Source: Coprinellus micaceus
Lineage: Eukaryota; Basidiomycota; Agaricomycetes; Agaricales; Psathyrellaceae
Length of the DNA stretch: 64,000 nucleotides
Reading direction: 5' to 3'
NCBI GenBank assembly: GCA_951394405.1
Contig: OX596334.1
Location: 1,426,001 to 1,490,000 of the forward strand
Of the stretch, positions 1 to 9,573 are shown piece by piece. Each line of letters starts with the position of its first letter. Positions within the stretch are counted from its first letter, which is position 1. The notes beneath the pieces were generated by a model. It made no database searches. It had not been told where the DNA came from and worked only from the letters and a program-made list of their open reading frames with translations. The position numbers and the translations under genes are program-made.

Positions 1-1796
1 TCTATCCAAGGTCAATTTCATACACCTCACGTATCGCTAAAGGCCACTCACCGATGCGCTTAGCGCGAGCACGCTCACACTCCTTCCTATGAAGCTTGTC
101 CCAGTCTTCCCTCTGGCATTTACGAGAACAGTAGACCACAGCCTGACACCAACTGCACTGAAAGCTGTTTGTTACGGGTCGATACCCTCTAGAGTGGTGC
201 TGTCGTTCAAGGGTTAGGTCGGGACGCAGTTTCAGGACGCGGACGCACCTGAGGGTTATCGCAGATACGCACGCAATCTGCGTCGACCCACTGCTCGCAA
301 GCGGATTGGTACAGCTGTATGCTCCTCGTGAACGCACCCCAGTGTTTCCGCGCCAGTGGGTTAGCTTCGATCGCCTCTTTGGTCGATTGGGGAAGTCCGG
401 CAACCGCCCGGTAGATAGCACGGCTGATATTGGGGTGGTGGCTGATCGTGTAGAGGTCGTCCAACGGATTGCGGTCCCACCAGGAGGGAAAGAGGTTGGT
501 TTGCGTCTGGTGAGGTGCAAGGAGATCGTCGATAATATATGTAAGAAGCCCGGCATCGATAACCTCTGGTACCATGTGCTTCAACTCGTACGCATACGGC
601 CTCCGAGGAAGGAAAACCAGGGCAGCAAGTTCGGTCGCTACTGTTCCCCCACAAGATCGGCTACTTGGCGTGTCTTTGAAGTGTTCGGCACAGGATAGGA
701 TAAACGAGGAAAATCTACTCTTCGCAACGGTGTGGGAGACCTTGGAATCCGAGCCGAGATCTTGACAGGTGAGGACCAGGGAGATTAGATGGCCGCAATC
801 CATGGTTAACCCTGTTTCTTCCCTGCTGGTTGGTTTGTATACGGCGATCCATTCCCTACATCGGTGCACAAACGATTGGACCAACCGTCTGTGGAATTGC
901 TGGTTGGAAGCGGCAATCTTCTGGATTATGATGTCCATGGTCTCTTCTTCGACCATGCACTTCCACATCAGACCGAGCAGCAAGGGGTGGTGGGACTCCT
1001 TGTATCCTTCAGGTGTTATAGGGTCTTCTGAAGAGTCCTCCGCTTGTTCTCCCCCAAACCCCCACAACCAGCTTTGGAATACTTCGTCGACGATCCTCCG
1101 AATCATGTGGTCAGAGTCGGGTTGGGCCCTAAGGCTATGGAAACCGATGCCGAGGAGTCTCTTGAGGAGGGACGCCCGAATGGCATTCCCGGACTGGATC
1201 TTCTGTATCCATGGATTGGTTGTGGACATGAGCCATGGCGCGTGGTGAGCGTAGTAGCTTAAGGTCGCGAGGAAGCCAGGAAGATGAGGCCAAAAGACCT
1301 CGAGCAACTGGGAAGTGTAGTCCGGAGGTGCCGTCTCCAATTGGACAAATATCTCCTCGACAGTGGTCATGCATGACGTGATGACGATGGACTTTTCTGG
1401 AGCTTCAGTTTCTGAGCTTGTAGCTGGCTGGTTGGAGAGGTGATATTGGTGCAGCTGGAGCACTTCATCGACATTCAGGTGAGCCAGAATCGCCTGGAAA
1501 GCGCGTTTGGCTAGGGGCAACTCGGATGGCCATTCTTTAGCGAACGCTCGAATTTGGCCAAAGCAGCCTCCCTCCACCTCGCTCAGCATCTATATGCCTA
1601 GGAGTCAACTCAAACCCGGAATTATGAGACGCGAATAGCGTACCAAATCGAATCTCCGACGTTTCGCGATCCTACTATTTCCCCTCAAGGCCGGCCTTGA
1701 GTTTATCTCCTCACAGCCTTGATGGCACTGGGAATGAGAAGACGGGAGGCCATTCCTGGAGATCATGGTGGTATGTGGAAGAGAGGAACTGGGCAA
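1..1796 (-). CDS. MYND zinc-finger protein 1 (3' end beyond window)
   Basis: I see a short first exon (1796 to 1644, 51 codons), a phase-0 intron with GTACGC donor, a large exon from about 1589 starting MLSEVEGG, and a MYND exon near 60-180 reading CSWCQAVVYCSRKCQ followed by EDWDKLHRKEC. The large alpha-helical exon has no known fold that I recognise; it ends at the motif CDNPQV, where the other paralogs in this window also place an intron. After the finger, the sequence AKRIG is followed by a good GTGAGT donor, so the last exon or exons lie left of base 1. MYND fingers generally mediate protein-protein contacts; no catalytic domain (for example SET) is visible. The hAT-like element starts 11 bases upstream of the proposed start codon. 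Family assignment is firm, function unknown. The choice of first ATG is an inference from the exon layout of the paralogs. Confidence 0.8.
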
Positions 1797-1798
1797 TT

Positions 1799-2389
1799 GA
1801 TTGGATTAGGGTTGCGTATATAATTCCCACCTGGGCATGTAAATAGTAACTTACAGGCGCCGATTTTTCGGCCGGGCAACTAATGTAAGTTACAGGGCAT
1901 TTTATTGTATTTTATTCTTCACGTGCCGTTCCTCGGCCTGGGGCGCTCAGGGACCTGTTTCTCCTACCGTAGCGCTCAACAGTGCTCTAAAGTTCCAAAA
2001 GTCCCTTCGAAGACTTATACTCGGCCACTTTTGCAAATCTTGGCATGGTCGCGAACCATTGCGGTTGGTGAATGGTCACTTCTGGGCTGGGCGCTTACCG
2101 AGAGGCGGGGAATGGCCTTTAGATAACCTGTAAGCCACCTAAGAGCTATCCCTCCAACTTCCTTGGCGTGCTGATTAGTTGTTGGCTTGCTTCAGGTGCC
2201 CCATAACACCCTGAGCATCAGGTTGCAGCAGCAAGGCAACCTAGTCCCACCAAGCACCCTCGCCCGTGACGATTAAGTTACACCCCCGTTTTCGAGCCCC
2301 GGTAAATAATTAGTAAGTTACTGTAATTTACATGTGTAACTTACACTTTGTAACTAAAGGCGATTTACATACGCAACCCTAGATTGGAT
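1799..2389. mobile_element. non-autonomous hAT-like MITE with 8-bp target-site duplication
   Basis: The element spans 1807-2381 (575 bp). Its ends are perfect 13-bp terminal inverted repeats, TAGGGTTGCGTAT at 1807-1819 and the complement at 2369-2381. It is flanked on both sides by the 8-bp direct repeat GATTGGAT (1799-1806 and 2382-2389). An 8-bp duplication and TAGGG-type ends are hallmarks of the hAT superfamily. Subterminal regions carry several copies of GTAACTTAC or its complement GTAAGTTAC (near 1848, 1884, 2312, 2335), the kind of motif a hAT transposase binds. There is no transposase reading frame, so it must have been mobilised in trans. Confidence 0.85.
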
Positions 2390-2750
2390 ACACATGAACA
2401 TTCAACTGCTGGCTCGGGTGATTCGAGCTTCGGCGTCTATCTTGACGTGTGACCGTGACGCACGTGGTCGACGCGTCGCGTTTGTCACCAGCCAGCAATA
2501 TTGACGCGTCCCGACGGAATTCGGGAGGACTGGAGTATGATTACGTGGGGCATATATTGATACAGTTGGTCTAATGAATTACAATGGGCTTTGCAGTATA
2601 CTTGTCATACAAAAGGGGAGGATTAAAAGTGGAGAAATACAATACAATGATTAATGAATGTTTGAGGTGGGAGGTGATCTAGAGATGTGGTCTACGATAG
2701 TCAGTAGTTGAGTGGGAATGTTAGCAAATTTATCAAGCACAAGGTTTGGA
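2390..2750. other. intergenic stretch between MITE and HSP78
   Basis: About 360 bases downstream of HSP78 on the minus strand. I see no coding potential or repeat here; it should contain the HSP78 3' untranslated region. Confidence 0.5.
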
Positions 2751-5700
2751 CTAGATGCGGTCCTTTTCTTCTTCGGGTACCAGCGGTGGTTGGTCTTCAG
2801 GGTTAACCTCAGAACTCGGCTTGGCGAGGGTGGGGTCAGGCTCATGGTTATCCTTGATATCCAGCACCTTTCCTCCATCTCTCACAGTGATGTACGCAGT
2901 ATCACCATCCCTGAAAGTTCACAGTCAACACCTCCACACGCAATGCTAAAATTGAACAGTGACGACTCACCGAATCGTCCCCTTCAACAACTTCTGCGCT
3001 AGAGGGAAGAGCACATCCGTCCTCACAGTCCTCGCAACCGCACGCGCTCCATACAGATCCGAGTACCCATGCTGAGCAAGCCACTCCTTCGCTGCGCTAT
3101 CCACTTCCAGCCTAATGCGGCGTGCGTTAAGACGCTCCTGGACGTCTTTCAAACGCAGGTCGACGACAGACAAGATCGACTTCTTCGAGAGCTTGTTAAA
3201 GACTTGCAAGGTGTCGAGACGGTTGAGGAGCTCTGGAGGGAAGAATTCTTGCGTTCTCTCAATGACTTCTTGTTTGGCTTCGGCGGTGACAATGCCGGTT
3301 CTGGGGTCGGATGCGGTGGGGTGAGCGAGGATGTCGCTGCCCAAGTTGCTGGTCAGGCAGATAATCGTGTTCTAAACATTCGCGGTTAGCGGCTGCAACC
3401 ATGATGGAAAGAATTGGTCGCTTTACCTTGAAGTCGACCTTTCTTCCCTGGCTGTCGGTGATGACGCCCTCGTCGAGGATCTGAAGCAAAATCATGGCGA
3501 CGTCCTTGTGCGCCTTTTCCATTTCGTCGAGGAGAATTACAGCTAGACACGATATCAGCACGCCAAATCTATTATGAAGCGAGTGCACAAACCATATGGC
3601 TTCCTCCTGACAGCCTCTGTCAACTGACCACCCTCTTCGAAACCGACATAGCCAGGCGCTGCGCCAATCAATCTGGAGATGGTGTGCCTGTCGTGGTACT
3701 CAGACATGTTAATCGTGATCAACCCTCTCTGTTCATCGTCGAAGAGGAACTGTGCGAGTGCTTTGCAAAGTTCGGTCTGCACAGAAACTATCAGCATCGA
3801 ATCGTTGAGTGTTCACTGGTCTCATCACCTTTCCAACACCAGTGGGCCCTAAGAACAGGAAGGACGCCACCGGCCTGTTAGGAGCCTGCAGCCCAGCACG
3901 AGAGATCCGGACGGCATCGCTAACGGCCTCCACAACATGGTCTTGCCCAACGACACGGCGACGCAGAGCATTCTCCATGTGAACGAGTTTGTCCCTCTCT
4001 CCCTTAAGCAAGTTCTGCACCGGAATACCTGTCGCCTTTGCTACGACTCGCGCAATATCGTTCGACGTAACTCGGTCATGAAGCATAGCCAAAGGCGACT
4101 CTACGTCTGCCTCGTCCTTCTCCCCGGGTAACCTCTTCTCGAGGTCCGGAATGGTGGCAAACCGGAGTCGTGAAGCCAATTCATAGTTGCCTTGTCGTTG
4201 GGCGACCTCGAGCTGGTGCTTGGCGTCTTCGAGGGCCTTCTTGGTCGTCTTAATTCTCTCGAGACGGGCGCGTTCTGTCAAATGGAATCAGCTTACGCGT
4301 ACCCAGCGAAGATCATGGCTACTCACCATCCTGCCAGATCCTGGTCAGTTGAGATGCCTCTTCCCGCTTGAGTCTCAGATCCCCCCCAAGCTTGTTCCTA
4401 CGCTCTACGCTGAAGACGTCCGTCTCCTTCTTCAGGCTCTCCAACTCGATCTGGAGAGTCATGATTTCGCGGTCGAGGGCCTCCAATTCGTCGGGCTTGC
4501 TCTCCTGAGCAAGTCTCAGCGCCGACGCGGCTTCGTCGACCAAGTCGATGGCCTTGTCAGGAAGGAATCTGTCCGAGACATAGCGAGCTCCATACACAGC
4601 GGCTAAAATGGGGGAAGTGAGTCGAGAATGAAGAGCGACGAGGGGATAGACGCACCAGTTACCAAAGCACCATCTGAAATCTCTACTCCATGGTGCACCT
4701 CGTATCTCGGCTTCAACCCGCGCAGAATCGAGATGGTTGCTCCTACGGTCGGTTCGTCGATAGACACAGGCTGGAAGCGACGTTCAAGGGCGGCGTCCTT
4801 GCCAATGGTCTTGCGGTATTCGTCGGGAGTGGTTGCACCGACAAGACGCAGGCCCCTAGCCAGCGATGGTTTGATCATCTGCCCTCCGTCGACACTTCCT
4901 TCCGCCTTGCCGAGGTTGAACAGCGTGTCTATGGAGGAGTCAGTGCAAATGAGAGCCAGGAGGACGATGGCGACGCACGAATTTCGTCGATGAAGCAGAT
5001 GACATTGCTCGCCTCATCTTCGATGTCCTTCACCAGGGCCTTGAACTTCTCTTCGAACTGCCCACGAATTCCGGATCCGGCGACGACTGAGGACAGGTCG
5101 ATGGACAGAACGCGCTTGTTCTGCAGAGACTGCGAGATGGTCAGTACAAGGCTGCGTGTGTGGGGGTTACCTGCGCACCTCTGGGACCTCTTTCGCAACT
5201 ATCCGACTCGCCAGGCCTTCGAGTATGGCGGTCTTTCCGACCCCTGGGGGACCAAGGAGCACCGGGTTTGACTTTGTGCGCCGAGACAAGACTGAAAAAA
5301 GTCAGTACGTCGTTTACCTTGAAGCATCGGATGGGTACCGACTCTGAATGGTCCTGCGAATCTCTAGACAAGGGTCAGACATTGTTCTCCAGAGCCCAGA
5401 ACAGACTCAGCAACACATACCTTCGTCCCGCCCAATAACAGGGTCCAGCTTGCCTTGCTTTGCAAGCTCCGTCAGATCCACAGACTAGAACTTCGTCAGT
5501 GCTATACCCAAGCCGAGTCCAAAGATAACTTACGTGTTCCTTCAGCGCTGCGCCCTTCTCTGGCTTCTGACCCATGCTGAATCCCGGGAATCCCCCTCCT
5601 CCACCCCCGGGGCCCATCCCACTAGCCCACCTCCTCGACGCACCAAAGGTGTTCTTCAGTGGTACACATGCTGTCGGCGTCACAAACAAGCCTCCTACTC

Positions 5701-5833
5701 GACCCCGAGTCCGCCCATATGCCGTCGTCACAAGTGTTCGTTGTGGAAGCGCCTGACCCCGCGCCGTTGCCGTCTTTGTCGCCGCACTCCATCCACTGGG
5801 TGCTCTCGCAAGCAACGATTTTGTCTTCAACAT
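2751..5833 (-). CDS. HSP78: mitochondrial Hsp78/ClpB-type AAA+ disaggregase
   Basis: This is a Hsp100 protein that, with mitochondrial Hsp70, solubilises aggregated matrix proteins. The N-terminus ([18 protein letters not shown]) is basic and rich in Ser/Ala, as expected for a matrix presequence. It then runs through a Gly-rich linker directly into [20 protein letters not shown], so the ClpB N domain is absent, as is usual in Hsp78. AAA-1 has Walker A GPPGVGKT and Walker B VICFIDEI; the coiled-coil middle domain follows ([20 protein letters not shown] onward). AAA-2 has Walker A GPTGVGKT, the pore loop GYVGFEEGG, Walker B AVILLDE, sensor LTSNLGSD and the arginine-finger region PELLNRLD. It is encoded in about ten exons with short GT-AG introns; the first intron follows ALKEH. 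The stop is at 2751-2753. All catalytic motifs are intact. Confidence 0.96.
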
Positions 5834-6125
5834 GGCCGTTCCAGCAGTCGGGCAGAGAAAGTCGGGGGTCGTTCAAGCGTTCGAGCTCATCGCCGCACTT
5901 TATGACGAAGTTCGGCATCACATTCGGCAAGTTTCTCGTGTTTTCTAGGCGAGATCAGGATCCACTGTTCTGGGCCTTGGGCGCTTAGGATTATAGGGGG
6001 ATCACAAGGTAACATTTGCTTGGTGTGAGTAGCGCCGAGAGAATTGTCGCGCCAAGGAATCAGACTCGAATCACCAAAGTTCTTGACGCTCCCGAGGCCG
6101 CTGTGAGTTCATTCGGGCTTTATCC

Positions 6126-7523
6126 ATGACATCCACCATCCCACTAACAGCAGTTCTCCATGGCCTTGCATTGCAAACCCAGCCGCAAGACCTCACCCCC
6201 ATTGACAAGAACGAAAGAGGGTTCAGACGCTCAGTGCTGGACGCGCTCTCCAGGACCAGATCTCAAGACACCGTAGAATGGGGACTCCCTCTACCAGAAG
6301 ACCTCGTTTACCTCATTGTCGACACATACCTTGCCGACGACTTCAGCACCATACAATCCCTCTCCCTTACTTCCAGGTGCCTGACACCTTACTGCCGGAG
6401 GCTCCTGCTCAGAGCGCTCAGGGTTGCAACAATCCGGCACGAGAAAAAGGATACCCCATTCGAACGCTTCGCTGCGTTGCTGAAGGAGAGTCCGCACATC
6501 GTGAAGCTCGTGGAGGAACTTCAAATTATGGACAGGCACTCAACCGTTACACTCCCCAAAGAGTGGCGATCCGGCCTCACCACAGCCATGCATACCATCT
6601 TCACTCGCAAATGGACGTGCCTACGCCGCCTCCACCTCAGGATTCACGACAACTGGGAAGACATGCCCAAGGCAGTCCGGAACGCACTCAGCCAGGCTTT
6701 CATGCTCACAAGCCTCCAAGAGCTGGCTTTCGTAGGCCTCAAACTCCCCATTTCCGCCTTATGCAAGTCGAGCAACCTACTTGCGTTGGAGCTCTTGCGG
6801 GACTCCTCCATCACGCTATCGACCCCATCGGCACCAGCGCCGGTACATGGCTTGGCACCCCAGTCACTGGTACTCAAGCCCACTACGCCTGTCGAGTTCC
6901 GGCAGCTGGTGGCGTCCCATTCTCCCCTCGATCTCACGCGACTACTTCACTTCACCTTCGAAACACAACGAAACTCGGTCGAATACATCTTGCAGACACT
7001 GCCCAACAAGGTTTGCTACTCCCTCAAGACTTTGAAGATATCTCTCCTCCATCAGAACAACCGAACCGGTATGCGTACCTTTTACCTGAGGATATCGTTG
7101 GGCGTTGTACTGAAACCAGCACCATTAGACCGCCCTCCTCCCTCACTACAACCATTCCGAAGGTTGGAGAATGTCGGAATATGCGAGGATCTTGGTGGCC
7201 CGAGTGCTTCAAGTCTGGACTGGACGATCCAAGCACTGTCAAGCCTACCACCTACCGCCCGGCTACACTCAATTGAACTCGCCTTTCGATACGACGACCC
7301 CACCCACGTCATGGCGGGCGCATGGGAACGATTCGACCTACTCATTCGTACGCGATGGCCCCGTTTGAAAAGGCTTTCGGTGGTGGGGTACTCTAGGTAC
7401 CCACCTCAGATGGATTGGTATCGCTTGGATTATTTCCAGAGGCGTTTACCAGAAGTACTTCCTTCCCTCCCGAGCGGCGCGTTGCAGACCTCGATCGAGT
7501 ACGCCTTTGAGGCGTGGAGGTAG
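6126..7523 (+). CDS. F-box-like/LRR protein (465 aa, single exon)
   Basis: Uninterrupted reading frame. Residues about 54-98 (LPEDLVYLIVDTYLADD then FSTIQSLSLTSRCLTPYCRR) match the F-box pattern of basidiomycete substrate adaptors: LP-x-E/D-hydrophobic start followed by a helix of the type SLTSR. The remainder is a series of imperfect leucine-rich segments typical of the substrate-binding half. F-box proteins link substrates to Skp1-Cul1 ubiquitin ligases; the substrate cannot be predicted. The gene is divergent from HSP78, whose start lies 293 bases away, so the two probably share a promoter region. Function is inferred from family only. Confidence 0.75.
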   Translation: MTSTIPLTAVLHGLALQTQPQDLTPIDKNERGFRRSVLDALSRTRSQDTVEWGLPLPEDLVYLIVDTYLADDFSTIQSLSLTSRCLTPYCRRLLLRALRVATIRHEKKDTPFERFAALLKESPHIVKLVEELQIMDRHSTVTLPKEWRSGLTTAMHTIFTRKWTCLRRLHLRIHDNWEDMPKAVRNALSQAFMLTSLQELAFVGLKLPISALCKSSNLLALELLRDSSITLSTPSAPAPVHGLAPQSLVLKPTTPVEFRQLVASHSPLDLTRLLHFTFETQRNSVEYILQTLPNKVCYSLKTLKISLLHQNNRTGMRTFYLRISLGVVLKPAPLDRPPPSLQPFRRLENVGICEDLGGPSASSLDWTIQALSSLPPTARLHSIELAFRYDDPTHVMAGAWERFDLLIRTRWPRLKRLSVVGYSRYPPQMDWYRLDYFQRRLPEVLPSLPSGALQTSIEYAFEAWR

Positions 7524-7760
7524 AGAATTCACGGCCGGGTCACTGGGCTGGATACTAGGAAGGGCACCGGGGAAGGTTCGGATTCGAGTTGGTTCCGGAG
7601 CAAGGCAACGCGAGGAAATTTAGAGATAGGGGCTTGGTGCAGGTCCGGTTTCCGGTTACCATGTGAACCGGAGGAAACCCAGCTGATGGCGGCGAGCGCT
7701 TACTGTCTCTCTGCTGTACCACCATCATCCCACTTCGCATAACGCCCATAACCTCTCAGT

Positions 7761-8809
7761 ATGAGCAGCTCCAGCGGCACAGATGGCTGGACGGACTCAC
7801 AATGGCAATCCTTCATAGACACTCGAACAAATGAAATTCTCTCATCTCTTTCTGACACGACGATCATGCCGTCGACACCCTTTTCCTCGATCGTATCGGC
7901 ATCGGATCCCCTTCTACCCCTATCCATAGACCACACATTACTCAAACCCGAAGCCACCCCAGAGCAAGTTGACAGCCTATGCGATGAGGCGCTCAAGTAT
8001 GGGTTCAAGGCAAGTTCGAAACGATAAGTGCGTCGTTGAGTCGGATGGATTTACCATGCCCCATGCCCTGGTGTGACAGTCGTGTTGTGTAAATAACATT
8101 TATGCTAAACGGGTGGCCGAGCGGTTGAAAGGCTCCAATACCATTGTATGTTGCGTGGTCGGGTTCCCTCTTGGTGCTGCATCAGCCCAAGCCATAGCCA
8201 GGTGAGAAGCAATTACTACTATTCCACTCGGTGTTTCGGGACCATCTTCTGACCGCCTCCCCCCTAAATTAGCGAGGCACGGTCAGCCATACAAGATGGT
8301 GCAGCTGAGATCGACATGGTCCTACCCGTTGGACTGCTCCTGTCGTCCTCCCCACCCTATGCCGAAATCTATCACCACCTCCGCGCCGTCATCCAGGTTT
8401 CTGGGCCGGCACCGGTGAAAGTGATCATCGAGACTGGCCTCCTCAAGGCCCAAGAAAAGAAGATCGCCGCCTGTCTTCTAGCAGCAGAGGCAGGAGCGGC
8501 GTTTGTCAAGACATGTACTGGGTTCAGCGGCGGACAGGCAACAGAGGAAGATGTGCGGTTGATGTGGCGTACTGTGCGAAGGTACAATGCGAAGGAGGAA
8601 GGAAGAGTGAGGGTCAAGGCTTCTGGTGGAGTGAGAACGCTGCAGTCGTGTCTGGGCATGCTGAGAGCTGGTGCCGAGAGGATTGGGACGTGCGTAGCCT
8701 CATTTTGCTGTTCCTGGTTCGTGATATCTGATGTCCTGGTGCGGTCTACAGGTCATCTGGAGTTGCGTTAGTCACTTCGCAGGAGCCGGTTTTGGCGGCA
8801 TCGTATTAA
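7761..8809 (+). CDS. deoC: deoxyribose-phosphate aldolase (DERA)
   Basis: It cleaves 2-deoxy-D-ribose 5-phosphate to glyceraldehyde 3-phosphate and acetaldehyde in deoxynucleoside catabolism. Four exons (7761-8009, 8080-8201, 8273-8689, 8752-8809) give 281 residues, slightly longer than the bacterial enzyme because of an N-terminal extension. Recognisable blocks are IDHTLLKPEAT, the active-site Asp in EIDMVLPVG, the Schiff-base Lys in FVKTCTGFSGGQAT and the second active-site Lys in RVKASGGVRT. The last exon is needed to complete GTSSGVALV, the phosphate-binding loop. Intron 1 is GC-AG (AAG before GCAAGT); no GT donor keeps the frame. All catalytic residues are present. Confidence 0.93.
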
Positions 8810-9480
8810 GACGGACGTGTTGTAGGCTTGACCTCGCTTTGAATATGCGGTGCCCCATTGTTCCCTGGGCCCTTCAAACCACCTCCCCCTGGTTGATAAT
8901 GATCGATTGGTGAACTCGGTACCGGGCTGGCGATAAGTAAATACAAAGCCACAATCTCTTCCTCGGTTAGTCGAAGTGGTGGCGGCTGAAACACCCTTGG
9001 TGGCCCCACGAAGCGTTGCAAGCCCTGTGAGTAACTTTCGTAAAGGCGAAGTCTTGAATCAAATACGTCAAGGATTGACCACTAAATGTAGAGCATCAAA
9101 GATCCGTGTTGAAGGGGCGTCGAGGAGAGATCCTTATTCCGTCCCAGCTGCTATCTCTGTGACCGAATTCTACAGCCGCCGCCGCCAAGCCGCCGCAGTT
9201 CCTCCCCATGGCTCCCTTGATGCCCCCCGGCGAGCACCCGTCGATGGGAGCAGTGGCGGAAGTTGGCCCAACTGGCTGTCGCTCATCGGTCTCGCGGCGA
9301 AGGACCCTCACCCCTTCCTCACCCATTCAATTCGATAAAGAACCCACCACGTTCGCCGATCTGCTCGCTACCTACCCCCGCTACTAGTAAGCTAAGTCCG
9401 ACGTTCCGATCTTGCATCTAGTTGGTGCCTTTGTAGACCTAAGGTTAGACTTCGGCGTCAACGCCGGCCGATTCGGGGAA
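8810..9480. other. unresolved interval with possible small exons on both strands
   Basis: No gene could be settled. On the plus strand an open stretch after an acceptor at 9166 ends 9389, with protein-like text IQFDKEPTTFADLLATYPRY before a stop. On the minus strand 9021-8806 reads PPPLRLTEEEIVALYLLIAS after a plausible acceptor. Either could be the terminal exon of a small gene, or both could be chance. I found no convincing start exon for either. Confidence 0.25.
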
Positions 9481-9573
9481 TACTTGACACCAAGTTGGGA
9501 CTGACATATCTACCATTGCCATTCCGTCGTTTCGTGTTTCTTTACTTCATGCCACCATCATCCTCCCTCAGAG

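Noticed and set aside
8110..8140. Sequence GGTGGCCGAGCGGTTGAAAGGC resembling the D-arm of a tRNA-Ser/Leu
   Set aside because: It is coding sequence of the aldolase (RVAERLKG), and there is no matching acceptor stem, anticodon arm or T arm downstream.
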